Below are positions 16,765-25,945 of a stretch of DNA of 64,000 nucleotides, piece after piece. Below the pieces are notes generated by a model. That model saw nothing but the letters and a program-made list of their open reading frames with translations, was not told the origin of the DNA and searched no databases. Made by a program: the position numbers and the translations under genes. The stretch comes from Methylomonas methanica. GTDB lineage: Bacteria; Pseudomonadota; Gammaproteobacteria; Methylococcales; Methylomonadaceae. The stretch covers positions 59,355 to 123,354 of the forward strand of contig NZ_LUUG01000071.1 of the NCBI RefSeq assembly GCF_001644035.1. The letters run 5' to 3'. Numbering within the stretch: position 1 is the stretch's first letter; each line of letters begins with the position of its first letter.

Positions 16765-18846
16765 ATGATAAATAAATCATTTTCTATTATTGCATTGATA
16801 TGTTTTTCAACCACTTCAATGGCTCTCGACTACTATGTTGCCCCATCAGGAAATGATCAATCTAGTGGATTATCTCTAGACGCAACTTCAACTTCCGGCC
16901 CTTTTCAGACTCTTTATCGCGCACAACAAGCCATTAGAGATTTGAAAAAAAATGGCCAGTTTAATGAATCGGTGACAGTCCATATTCAACCCGGCACATA
17001 TACGTTACAAAGAATATTAGAGTTTGATATACGTGACTCTGGCTTTGCTGACCGCGAAATTCGTTGGCAGGGCGAAAATGGAGCCGTAGAGATAAGCGGC
17101 GGTATAACTTTACAAACTTGCACTGAGGGTGAAAATAAAATCTGGAATTGCCCTACTGCTAACTTAGCTTTAGATGATATTAAGTACTCTGATACAAACC
17201 GGAAAAAGGGCAGCATTCCAGGTTTTGAGTTGTTTGTAAACCAACACAGACTGCAACTTGCTCGTTGGCCAGACTCTGGCTGGGCACATATCAAAATACC
17301 TATGGATGAGAAAACAAAATTCAGTAGTTTCGAGCAACTCCCCCTCCTACAAAATGAAGTTAGTCGAGCCCAGATACATATCTTTGCCAGCAATGACTGG
17401 TATGATCAATATTTACCAGTATTAGCAATTGATCAAAATAGCAACCAGATAACCTTGTCGGCCGAAACTACCTTTCCATTAGCCAGTGGCCGACGATTTT
17501 ACCTACAAAACATCCTATCGGAATTAAACAGTAGTGGCGAATGGTTTTATGACAAACCAAAAGCAAGAATATTATTCATCCCACCCGACAAAGTTATTCC
17601 TGAAAATATTATAGTCTCTTCATTACAAAAACTTGTATCGCTTAAGGCGGCAAAAAATATTAGCTTTCATAACCTAATATTTCGGCACAGCACGGAAACT
17701 GCCATCAGCATATCTAACTCAAGTGACATAACTCTTAACAAACTTGAAGTTAATAATGTCGGTGCTAGAGCAATAGAAGCTGTAGACAGCAACAATATTA
17801 TTATTGCCAACAGCCAAATCTACGAAACCGGTGAAGGAGGTATTCTATTAACAGGTGGAAACAGAAATACCTTACAATCATCCAATAACCTAGCAATTAA
17901 TAACCACATTCATCATTTCGGCACCACTATTTTGACTTACTCTCCGGCAATTCGACTGGGAGGTGTAGGTGGCAGCGCGAAACATAATATGGTCGAATAT
18001 GCGGCAGGTACCGGCATCATTCTTGACGGCAACGACCATTTACTCGAAAAAAATGAAGTAAGTCATGTCTGCGATCAGTCATCCGATTGCGGCGCCATTT
18101 ACATGGGCAAAGATTGGACTCAACGTGGCAATATCATCCGTAATAACAGTATTCATAATATCTTTGGCTACGGACTGGAAAGCGTCGATCTCTCAAAAAA
18201 TTTTTTCAAATATTCTGCGCATGGCGCCAGAGGTGTTTATCTGGATGATGCCATCAGCGGCTTTACTATAATGGGCAATATTTTCAATAATGCTGGTGAA
18301 ATGGCGATCCAATTAGGGGGTGGCCGCGATAATAATATTGAAAACAATCTATTCAATACCGAACAATATGCAATATTGGTTGATAATCGCTGGCCGTCTT
18401 ACAATTGGGAAGAAAACAAAAAACGCTTAAAAGCGGTGCCTTACCAAAGTCAGATTTGGCGGAACAAATACCCGGAACTCGCACAACCAATGGCTCACGA
18501 AAACTGGCCCGAAGGCAATAAAATTAGACGTAATGTAATCATCTCCAATAAACTTGGAGGGACAACCCTGAGGTATTGGCTACCAGAACAAAGCAACACA
18601 CTGTCCGACAATCTCGCATGGAATACTACAGGGCAATTCAATGTCGATTACGATGTACTTGACCGCTTGAAAAAGCGAGCAGGCGCTCCTTGGCAGGAGT
18701 GGGTTGGTGAAGGTATAGAGCACGGCAGTCTCAATGTTGACCCATGCGTCACAATCACTGGAAACAGAGCTACATTTTGCGCACAATCACCAGTCAAGCA
18801 AATTGGATTTCAGATGATCCCGTCAGATATTGGATTAATCAAATAG
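16765..18846 (+). CDS. Secreted right-handed parallel beta-helix protein 2 (paralog)
   Basis: A 693-residue protein with a signal peptide (cleaved near SMALDYY). It is similar to the preceding protein along its whole length: YYVAPSGND and GPFQTLYRAQQAI at the front, CGAIYMGKDWTQRGNIIRNN and RGVYLDDAISGFTIMGNIF in the helix, QLGGGRDNNIENN, and the shared C-terminus DPCVTITGN ... IPSDIGLI. A cysteine pair near the C-terminus is conserved in both. The pair arose by tandem duplication and has diverged substantially. The inferred role is the same: an extracytoplasmic polysaccharide lyase, epimerase or binding protein linked to the neighbouring polymer. An intracellular role is excluded by the signal peptide. 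Confidence 0.82.
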   Translation: MINKSFSIIALICFSTTSMALDYYVAPSGNDQSSGLSLDATSTSGPFQTLYRAQQAIRDLKKNGQFNESVTVHIQPGTYTLQRILEFDIRDSGFADREIRWQGENGAVEISGGITLQTCTEGENKIWNCPTANLALDDIKYSDTNRKKGSIPGFELFVNQHRLQLARWPDSGWAHIKIPMDEKTKFSSFEQLPLLQNEVSRAQIHIFASNDWYDQYLPVLAIDQNSNQITLSAETTFPLASGRRFYLQNILSELNSSGEWFYDKPKARILFIPPDKVIPENIIVSSLQKLVSLKAAKNISFHNLIFRHSTETAISISNSSDITLNKLEVNNVGARAIEAVDSNNIIIANSQIYETGEGGILLTGGNRNTLQSSNNLAINNHIHHFGTTILTYSPAIRLGGVGGSAKHNMVEYAAGTGIILDGNDHLLEKNEVSHVCDQSSDCGAIYMGKDWTQRGNIIRNNSIHNIFGYGLESVDLSKNFFKYSAHGARGVYLDDAISGFTIMGNIFNNAGEMAIQLGGGRDNNIENNLFNTEQYAILVDNRWPSYNWEENKKRLKAVPYQSQIWRNKYPELAQPMAHENWPEGNKIRRNVIISNKLGGTTLRYWLPEQSNTLSDNLAWNTTGQFNVDYDVLDRLKKRAGAPWQEWVGEGIEHGSLNVDPCVTITGNRATFCAQSPVKQIGFQMIPSDIGLIK

Positions 18847-18909
18847 CGCGCCGATTTTAGACCAGACAACATAGCAAACTCCAATTACGTTAGATTGCTA
18901 AAATCTCTG

Positions 18910-20067
18910 CTAGGCCATTGCCGCCAGGTAAATGGCCTTCAACTGCTGATAATTGATCTCCGGTGTATACCTTTTTAAATAAGTCTCTCGAGCATTACTG
19001 CCCATCCGGATACATTCATCAGGATGATTCATTAACCACCGCGCCTTTTCTGCAAGTTCGTGCGCATTGCCGGGCTCAAACAGCAGTCCAGTTACACCAT
19101 CCTCGATAATTTCCGCCATGCCGCCTAGCCTGGAAGCCAGCACCGGCAATCCGCGTGAGAACGCTTCTACTAATACCATCGGAAAACCTTCATACCATTC
19201 TGAAGGCATTACCAAAAATTTGGCTTGCCTCATTAGCGCATCAACATCTTCCGCAGACTGAAACCCCAAGTACTCGACTGAGTTTATCCCACTTAGTTGA
19301 TTGGCAAGTTCCCCACTCCCAGCAATTTTTAACGGAACAGCCCCATTAAGTAGTCGCCAAGATTCAATCAGTGTATTAATACCCTTTTCAAGGCTAAGCC
19401 TCCCTACGAATAAGGCATATGACGGACCTTGAACTTCGCGGATGACGGCCTTGGATTCGGCGACAAAGTTAGGTTTAATGCTGATTTTATCTGCGGGAAA
19501 ACCCGCCTCGATAAATTTTTCCCTGGCAAAGTTAGTCAGCGCGACAAAACGATCCACCTTATGCTGCCAGGTACCTTGTTTACGATGTTTATCTACCATA
19601 TGCGCAACAACCAGGCTGCCTAATTTTGAGCCGCGATAACAACTATAAAGCACTGCCTGATATGGCGAACCGACCACACATTGTTCGCAAATCCCTCCAT
19701 CACGCATAAGTAAAGCCCCTGGGCAAATCAAACGGTAGTTATGTAATGTTTGTACTACAGGAATGCCTTCGTCAATACAAGCGTCATAAATGGACGGGCT
19801 AAGTTGCGGAAAAAAATTATGAACATGAACCACATCAGGTTTAAAACTGCGTAATAAATCACGAACTTTCTCACGCCCGGTAACAGAATAATTGGTAGCC
19901 AAGGCTGTTTTGAATTTTCCCATCAAACTCAAGGGCAAATCCTTATTATCGACACTCCATAACATTACCTCGTGCCCTTGGTCGACCAGTAATTTAAGCT
20001 CAGCAGCAACAACACTATCTTCTCCGCCAGCGTGTTGATAATGGTTATGAACGCTCAAGATTTTCAT
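18910..20067 (-). CDS. Glycosyltransferase family 4
   Basis: A 385-residue GT-B fold enzyme that adds a sugar from a nucleotide donor to the growing repeat unit at the cytoplasmic face of the membrane. The N-terminal domain opens with MKILSVHNHYQHAGGED; the donor-binding domain carries FVGRLSLEKG (about residue 220) and the E-x7-E motif in EGFPMVLVEAFSRGLPV (about 290). It is the last gene of the minus-strand polysaccharide series (reading 36 to 19 kb). Linkage and sugar cannot be predicted. Confidence 0.88.
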   Translation of the reverse strand: MKILSVHNHYQHAGGEDSVVAAELKLLVDQGHEVMLWSVDNKDLPLSLMGKFKTALATNYSVTGREKVRDLLRSFKPDVVHVHNFFPQLSPSIYDACIDEGIPVVQTLHNYRLICPGALLMRDGGICEQCVVGSPYQAVLYSCYRGSKLGSLVVAHMVDKHRKQGTWQHKVDRFVALTNFAREKFIEAGFPADKISIKPNFVAESKAVIREVQGPSYALFVGRLSLEKGINTLIESWRLLNGAVPLKIAGSGELANQLSGINSVEYLGFQSAEDVDALMRQAKFLVMPSEWYEGFPMVLVEAFSRGLPVLASRLGGMAEIIEDGVTGLLFEPGNAHELAEKARWLMNHPDECIRMGSNARETYLKRYTPEINYQQLKAIYLAAMA

Positions 20068-20192
20068 TAAATATTCGAGATAAGCTACAAAAAGGGGGAA
20101 GCACTTTAATTGACAAGGTCATTACAAAAGAGTTAGACAAACAACTAGTAATCAAGCTTTGAATAGAGACGATTAATAGCAATGATTCTTCG

Positions 20193-21323
20193 CTAAATGC
20201 TCTCAAGAAAAGCTGTCAGCTTTTTTGCGGCGAAATCGCTAGCATATTCTTCGACAAACCGTTTTCTAGCTGCTGAACCAGTTACCAACATCCATTCCCG
20301 ATTTCCCAGAGCCGTAGCAACTATTCGGGCGGCAGCATGAGCATCATTTAGCGGTAGGGCTAATCCTCCCACTTCATCACCCAATATTTCTAAAACACCG
20401 CCAACTGGAGCAGCAAAAACTGGACGCCCCCTCGCCATAGACTCGATCAATGTAATCGGTAAATTTTCAATCGTGGCAACATGAATGCATGCCCTATGTA
20501 ATGCAATTTGTTGTGCGGCGTTATTAACAAATCCCACAAACCGAACCAAGTCATCAACTTTTAATGCACGCGCTTTTGCCTCCAACATCACTCTATCTGG
20601 GCCATCTCCCACTATTGTCAGTGTCAGAGGTTGTCCCATCTCTCGTAGTGCCGCAACAATATCCAAAAGGTATTGTTGATTCTTACGTGTTTCCAGGGTA
20701 CCAATACTTATTAGATCGGCAACGGCGTCACTTTCATCAGGTAAGCCAGGGTCAGGCAAAAAATTGGGAACCACAGCAGAAGCCACTTTCTCAATATCGG
20801 GGATGCGATTAATAAGCTCACCCTTAATAAATTTGGAAACGAACACTAAGCCGTCGACTCGTGGTAAAACGCTCGACTCAAAACGTTGAATCGATCGATA
20901 AAGGTAGCCATCTTTCTCAATCAAGCCTTTGCCCACCCATTCGTCCGCTTGAGAAATATTAAAGTGGGTAACCATCGCCACACGCTGATTTTCAGATACT
21001 CTTGCACTCAGTGCAGCCTCAGCGGACAGCGGACATTGGGCATATATGACGCAATCCTTACCGGACTGCAAATATGATCGTAGGGCTTGCTTTAAGAAGT
21101 GCGCATGCCAATAGCGATACCACCACACACTGAACACCCCAATCAATAGTTTTCGTACCGCAAATACTGGGTAAACCTGCCAAAGAGCCGCATTGTATGG
21201 AGTAATTAATTCGCTAGGCTGATTTCTTAAATGCAGATAGTCCAAGTAAGCACGAAAATGCGTCTGCACCCCAGTGTCTCCCTCCGGCCGCATAATTGTG
21301 GCTATCACGATTGCTCTAGTCAT
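20193..21323 (-). CDS. Glycosyltransferase family 4
   Basis: A 376-residue GT4 enzyme. The start is placed at the ATG two codons inside the longest frame, because the outermost codon is TTG and AAGGA lies upstream of the ATG. The C-terminal donor domain shows ISIGTLETRKNQQYLLD, IVGDGPD and ENLPITLIESMARGRPVF with the E-x7-E pattern. The N-terminal acceptor domain includes a short hydrophobic stretch (KLLIGVFSVWWYRYW) that may sit on the membrane. It begins only 14 bases after the stop of the next upstream gene and is part of the same transcript. Confidence 0.87.
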   Translation of the reverse strand: MTRAIVIATIMRPEGDTGVQTHFRAYLDYLHLRNQPSELITPYNAALWQVYPVFAVRKLLIGVFSVWWYRYWHAHFLKQALRSYLQSGKDCVIYAQCPLSAEAALSARVSENQRVAMVTHFNISQADEWVGKGLIEKDGYLYRSIQRFESSVLPRVDGLVFVSKFIKGELINRIPDIEKVASAVVPNFLPDPGLPDESDAVADLISIGTLETRKNQQYLLDIVAALREMGQPLTLTIVGDGPDRVMLEAKARALKVDDLVRFVGFVNNAAQQIALHRACIHVATIENLPITLIESMARGRPVFAAPVGGVLEILGDEVGGLALPLNDAHAAARIVATALGNREWMLVTGSAARKRFVEEYASDFAAKKLTAFLESI

Positions 21324-21337
21324 AGTCAAATCAATCC

Positions 21338-22438
21338 TTAATGCTCATGATAAGCCTGCATTATTGCATCGGTAATACCTAGTGCCGAATTATCGAAGCT
21401 ATATTCAGCGACTCTAAGCCGACAGTTTTCAGAAAAACGACCATACAAAGCTCGGTCGCTAAGCAAAGTTACTGCCGCCTCAGCCCATAGCTCTACATCC
21501 AACTCTCTGATAAAACCATTTTCGTTATCTGCAACCAATTCTCCTGCTACACCAGCATGCGGCGAGACTATCACAGGCAATCCAGAAGCACAGGCTTCGT
21601 TAGCAACCACACCCCAAGGATCCCATTCGGAAGGAAATAGAAATATCTTGGCATCGGCATACAGTTTGGGTAATTCCGTTTGAGTTGCATATCCCAAAAA
21701 ATGACAATCAACGTATTCGGAAATATTGCCGGCATAGGCACGCATTTCAGCTTCCATATCTCCGCTACCCACAAAATCAATTGAAGTTTTGCGCCCCAGC
21801 CGTATCGCAGTTTCACGCGCCACTTGAAGAGCAAATATTGGACGCTTATGTGAGACAAATCTCCCACAATAAATAAAATCTTTAGGTGCTGTTGATAAAG
21901 GAATAGAAAAACGCTCGTTGTCCGCACATAAACACGATTTATAGATACGACTTTCGAGTACCCCGTACTGCCTGAACAAGGATCTGCTGCCATCACAAGC
22001 CCCAATAAATGCGCTACTAAACTTAAAAACAATACGGCGTACCAAACGATGTAACCAAGAAAGCGACAGCTCTGATTTAGCGGTGCCATCCGTCATGACT
22101 ACATGGGGGACTCCGTGAGCAATAGCCCATGCAAAAGAAAACAAAAAGGTCGGAATATAACCTGTAGTTATTACGACATCAGGTCGTAATTGATTAAGCA
22201 AAGACCAGACCCCCGGGTCACAATGCATAAAGCGCCGCTCCATGGCTTGATAGCGGCCTGTCAAAAAATACGAGACAAAACCATAATCAGAAGTATCAAG
22301 AACGGTATCAATATGAGGAGGCGCACAAAAGATAAGCGAAAGACTTATCCCTTCTGCCTGAGCAACTTTACGCCATACGGGAACACGATAAGGCGCCGGC
22401 ACATTCGTTACAATGACTGCATTTATGTCCGTTTTCAT
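21338..22438 (-). CDS. Glycosyltransferase family 4
   Basis: A 366-residue GT4 enzyme. The N-terminus MKTDINAVIVTNVPAPYRVP is typical of GT4 proteins acting on lipid-linked glycans. Donor-site motifs are FIYCGRFVSHKRP, VGSGDMEAEM and WDPWGVVANEACASGLPV (E-x7-E variant). It lies in the run of exopolysaccharide genes read leftward, 47 bases after the methyltransferase gene. Specificity is unknown. Confidence 0.87.
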   Translation of the reverse strand: MKTDINAVIVTNVPAPYRVPVWRKVAQAEGISLSLIFCAPPHIDTVLDTSDYGFVSYFLTGRYQAMERRFMHCDPGVWSLLNQLRPDVVITTGYIPTFLFSFAWAIAHGVPHVVMTDGTAKSELSLSWLHRLVRRIVFKFSSAFIGACDGSRSLFRQYGVLESRIYKSCLCADNERFSIPLSTAPKDFIYCGRFVSHKRPIFALQVARETAIRLGRKTSIDFVGSGDMEAEMRAYAGNISEYVDCHFLGYATQTELPKLYADAKIFLFPSEWDPWGVVANEACASGLPVIVSPHAGVAGELVADNENGFIRELDVELWAEAAVTLLSDRALYGRFSENCRLRVAEYSFDNSALGITDAIMQAYHEH

Positions 22439-22485
22439 TAGTATTGTTCCATAAATAATTAAAGACTTTTGTCAACTTCAATTCG

Positions 22486-23571
22486 TTAAAGTTTCTGAAA
22501 ATGAACCCATTGCGAATCCCCCCGCTTATTTTTTGACACAGCCTTAAAAAGAATGTTTATTCTTCCCAGCGCATAAACCCCAGCACAAACAATACGTAAA
22601 AGTTTACGAATTCTTTCATAGCGTATCCGCTCAATCAGATTGGCTATAGAAGAAGAATCCTGACTGCGCTTCAAATACCGATAGGCTATTTGTTGTTTGA
22701 GTGTATCCGCTGTATTTATGGGTTCGACCTGATACTCTAAAACAGTCCACCCGAACGAAATCCCAATTTTTTCAAAAACCTGTCGATTCCAACGGCTTAT
22801 ATGGTTAGGAGGCATGTCGAGTAAACAGCCACTAATTTCGTTGAATTCAATCTGTTCATTATTCGGAACAGTCACGAACAGATGTGAGTAATTACTACTA
22901 ATACGGTTAAGGGTATTGAAAAGCTCCTCAAGACGATCCATGTGCTCCAATACTTGAAACATACAAATAATATCAAATAGCTTATCAAGCGAGGAAGGCT
23001 TTAAAGTTCTAATGTCTACACTCAGGCATTCAATTCCGTATTCTAAAATACGATTGCGTCCATATTCGGAAAACTCCAAACAGAGGATATCTTCTTTGGC
23101 AACAACTTTGGGTGAAATCCTCCTAACAAATGCACCATCACCAGCACCGATTTCAAGGAGCCTAAGAGAATATTCCTCTTTGCGAGAAGAAATTATAGAA
23201 ATAGCATCTGCTGTTTTTTGATATTCCCATTTCCATTTTGGGTAACCCGAACGATCATAAGCGAGTGCATAAAAAGAAAAGTCCCCACCTACGAATGGAT
23301 AGGCAAAAACAAATCCGCAGGAGTCACATTCAACATAATCGCAAGTGTATTGTCGCCATAAATCGGCAATATGATTAGCAAGTTTTAAATTACGAGCAGG
23401 ATCGACTTCTTTCAGCACAAAATGCTGAGCCGCTTCATCCGCGGTGATGGTATAAAGAAGCCTCCCTTCTTTAAACCCACAGACCGGACAATAAATAGTA
23501 TTTATTGTTGTTCTCGCGTATACCAGCTCAGCGCTAAATGCATAACTGTTTTTGTTTTTCATATTTAACAA
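22486..23571 (-). CDS. Class I SAM-dependent methyltransferase with zinc-ribbon-like N-terminus
   Basis: A 361-residue protein. Cysteine pairs CPVCG (about residue 28) and CDSCGF (about 80) suggest a metal-binding N-terminal module, as in several sugar C-methyltransferases. The Rossmann core follows, with the SAM motif LLEIGAGDGAF (about 132) and MFQVLEHMDRLEE (about 210). In a polysaccharide locus it may methylate a nucleotide sugar or the growing glycan; this is inferred from family and context. The preceding 399-base gap contains a decayed membrane-protein gene. Confidence 0.82.
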   Translation of the reverse strand: MLNMKNKNSYAFSAELVYARTTINTIYCPVCGFKEGRLLYTITADEAAQHFVLKEVDPARNLKLANHIADLWRQYTCDYVECDSCGFVFAYPFVGGDFSFYALAYDRSGYPKWKWEYQKTADAISIISSRKEEYSLRLLEIGAGDGAFVRRISPKVVAKEDILCLEFSEYGRNRILEYGIECLSVDIRTLKPSSLDKLFDIICMFQVLEHMDRLEELFNTLNRISSNYSHLFVTVPNNEQIEFNEISGCLLDMPPNHISRWNRQVFEKIGISFGWTVLEYQVEPINTADTLKQQIAYRYLKRSQDSSSIANLIERIRYERIRKLLRIVCAGVYALGRINILFKAVSKNKRGDSQWVHFQKL

Positions 23572-23634
23572 TCCTATAATTCAAGAAAAACTGCGCTAGA
23601 AATTAATATAGCAAAGCAATTAACTAAAGAATTG

Positions 23635-23908
23635 CTAGTTCAAAACAACACTAAACACTGCAAGCAACCAGATCAATGATCCAAAAAAAATTATCACACC
23701 AACTCTTCTACGTTTCCAATATTCCCGAAATATTAACCATATGAAAGCACTAACTGATTGCAAAAAAAACGTATCTAGCGAACTGTCCTTATCTATTTAG
23801 CGTGTTAATAATTAGTAATAAAATAAATAGACACCAGAATAACAAATTTAACTTCCATCTTAGAATACCACTTTTCCTATGATAGGCGAAAGACAGCCGG
23901 TAAAACTG
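23635..23908 (-). pseudogene. Decayed small membrane-protein gene (frameshifted, no start)
   Basis: In the gap between two intact genes the minus strand has two abutting open segments in different frames. The first (23908-23789) reads QFYRLSFAYHRKSGILRWKL followed by a hydrophobic LFWCLFILLLIINTLNR. The second (23796-23635) reads DKDSSLDTFFLQSVSAFIWL, then a basic loop YWKRRR and a second hydrophobic segment ending in SVVLN. A single +1 shift near 23794 joins them into one protein of about 90 residues with two to three membrane helices. There is no ATG, and a TAA stops the frame upstream. Codon usage and composition resemble the neighbouring genes. The remainder of the gap (23909-23970 and 23572-23634) appears empty. 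Confidence 0.5.
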
Positions 23909-23970
23909 TTACAGAGAATTTAGCCAAAAATCAAAACACAGCGCCTGTAAGAATAGGACAGAAAAACCTA

Positions 23971-25038
23971 TTAAATTTTATAAATTGCTATAGTAGGCCT
24001 CAACAATAATCCATTCAGAAACCGCAAAAGATTTCTTTCAACTAAACTGTAAAAACAACAACTGATCAATACGGTGCATACAAACAAAAAAACTGCACCG
24101 CTAAAGTTACTAAAAATTGCGCCACAATTTAGCTTAATAACAAGCTTGATTAACATTGATAATACAGTGCCATGCAATAAGTAGAGTGAATACGATGCGT
24201 CACCTAAGTAAACAAGTACTCTAGGTACCGAAGCAGAAATATGAAGGGCTCCAAATATCAAAATAGCAGCAGGCACTCCAAACAGATAGACCCGCGCCAT
24301 TTCACCTTCAAAGACCGTTGAATCCGCTAATTTTAAATAATAATAATATGCCCAAGTTAATGCAAATAAAAAAACACCAAACCAAAAAAACCATACAGCA
24401 TTCTTGTATATTGAATGTCTTTTATATGCATAGGCTATTAAACAGCCAAGCGCAAAATTTAGAATAATTGGATTTACAAGCATATCAATAGCCAAATATC
24501 CGGATTTAATATTGAACAAATTACAGCTAAAAATCACAGCTATCCAAATAAGAAACGTAAAAAATAAATAAACTGGGCTTTTAAAATAAGTAAAAGCGAA
24601 GACAAGGTAGAAGATCACCTCGTAAGTTAGCGTCCAGGCCACGCCCATAACATATTGCTTTTGAGGAAATAATGAAAGAGACCCCAAGATCACCCTTAGA
24701 TCACCTTTATAGGATTGTTCCGGGGACGGAGACGCAAAGAACCAACCCACTAAAAGCATGGTAACAAGCCAATATATTGGATATATTCTAATAAATCGCT
24801 TTTGTATAAACCTATAAAAATCAATTCCAGAACTGGAAGTGTAGAAAATAATAAATCCACTTAATACAAAAAATATATCTACACCAGAAAACCCAGCAAC
24901 GAATACATTACTAACAAATAAGTAGCCTAACCGCTCACTTAACATTTCCGTGCCATGAAACAGCATCACTGCGAGAGCAGCAAATGCTCTGATAGCCTGC
25001 AGCGAATCGACCTTGCGCGCTTGTCTTTGCGTGACCAT
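23971..25038 (-). CDS. Acyltransferase 3 family membrane protein (OafA/YrhL type)
   Basis: A 355-residue integral membrane protein with about ten hydrophobic segments. Landmarks of the family are SLQAIRAFAALAVMLFHG (catalytic-region His about residue 25), GFSGVDIFFVLSGFII and the C-terminal SYSLYLLHG. These enzymes move acetyl or other acyl groups from the cytoplasm onto extracytoplasmic polysaccharide sugars. In this locus the likely substrate is the exported repeat unit. A second, distantly related member lies at 31897-32898, so the polymer may carry two acylations. Confidence 0.87.
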   Translation of the reverse strand: MVTQRQARKVDSLQAIRAFAALAVMLFHGTEMLSERLGYLFVSNVFVAGFSGVDIFFVLSGFIIFYTSSSGIDFYRFIQKRFIRIYPIYWLVTMLLVGWFFASPSPEQSYKGDLRVILGSLSLFPQKQYVMGVAWTLTYEVIFYLVFAFTYFKSPVYLFFTFLIWIAVIFSCNLFNIKSGYLAIDMLVNPIILNFALGCLIAYAYKRHSIYKNAVWFFWFGVFLFALTWAYYYYLKLADSTVFEGEMARVYLFGVPAAILIFGALHISASVPRVLVYLGDASYSLYLLHGTVLSMLIKLVIKLNCGAIFSNFSGAVFLFVCTVLISCCFYSLVERNLLRFLNGLLLRPTIAIYKI

Positions 25039-25063
25039 AACTAGAAACTATGCTTCATATCAT

Positions 25064-25930
25064 TCAGCCTCTCATAATAAAGTGCCGATAATAACTACCA
25101 GTAATTCGCACAAGGTCAATAACAAAATAAACAGGAAAAATCATTCTTGGGCAATTGTTCCATCCGTACCAAAACCTTGCTTTTAAATTAGCCGGGGAGC
25201 GCATCCCTGAAAAGTAATTCAGCATATTTCTCATGGAAAAATGAGACAAAACCGTAGTCAAACCCGTGGCTTCAACATGGGAAAATACGCGACATTTTTT
25301 ACTAACATAAATTTTAAATCCAGCTCTAACAGCCTTGAAAGACAGATCGTAATCAGCCGCATAATGTGGCAGACGCTTTTCGTCATATAGACCTATCTTT
25401 TGAAATACTTCAATGGGAAATAGCGTACCTCTGCCAGAGGCATGGGTAACTTCGACAACATCGCTATCATTAGTTATGTGATTATGCTCAAAGTCGACTG
25501 CCACAGCTGTAGCAAATAGCCAGTTTTGCCGGTAACCAATATCAAAAAGTTCGCCGGTTTTAATGTCGTGAATAACAGAGGTAACAATACTATTACGATA
25601 CTTTTCACCACACTTAATTAATTGCCGCAAATAATCTGTCGGTAACTCAGTATCGTTATTTAGAGTTAATAGCTGATCATTATTCCCTGCATGCGCAAGC
25701 ACATACCGTACACAAACATTTATAGCACCAGTCCACCAAAGACTACTGTCTGCACTGAGCAAAACAACCTCTGGGTACTCGGCCTGAATTCGCTCAGAAG
25801 TTCCATCGGTAGAACCATGATCACAAATGACAATTTTATAATCTTTGTAATCTTGTTTTACTAATGAAGCCAAACACTGCATGGTAAAATCAACACGATT
25901 AAAAACAGGGATACAGATCCAGATTACCAT
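25064..25930 (-). CDS. Glycosyltransferase family 2
   Basis: A 288-residue GT-A enzyme. It starts MVIWICIPVFNR and keeps the nucleotide-binding ICDHGSTDGT motif and the metal-binding D-x-D-type TLNNDTELP (about residue 95); ASGRGTLFP and HYAADYDLSFKA match rhamnosyltransferase-like GT2 members. It adds one sugar to the lipid-linked repeat unit in the cytoplasm. The gene is 15 bases downstream of the polymerase-like gene, in the same operon. Confidence 0.88.
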   Translation of the reverse strand: MVIWICIPVFNRVDFTMQCLASLVKQDYKDYKIVICDHGSTDGTSERIQAEYPEVVLLSADSSLWWTGAINVCVRYVLAHAGNNDQLLTLNNDTELPTDYLRQLIKCGEKYRNSIVTSVIHDIKTGELFDIGYRQNWLFATAVAVDFEHNHITNDSDVVEVTHASGRGTLFPIEVFQKIGLYDEKRLPHYAADYDLSFKAVRAGFKIYVSKKCRVFSHVEATGLTTVLSHFSMRNMLNYFSGMRSPANLKARFWYGWNNCPRMIFPVYFVIDLVRITGSYYRHFIMRG

Positions 25931-25945
25931 ATTATTTAATGAAAA

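Noticed and set aside
23762..23769. Programmed frameshift at an eight-T run
   Set aside because: The run is in frame within the second open segment; the frame change lies about 25 bases upstream of it and no start codon exists, so decay is the simpler reading.
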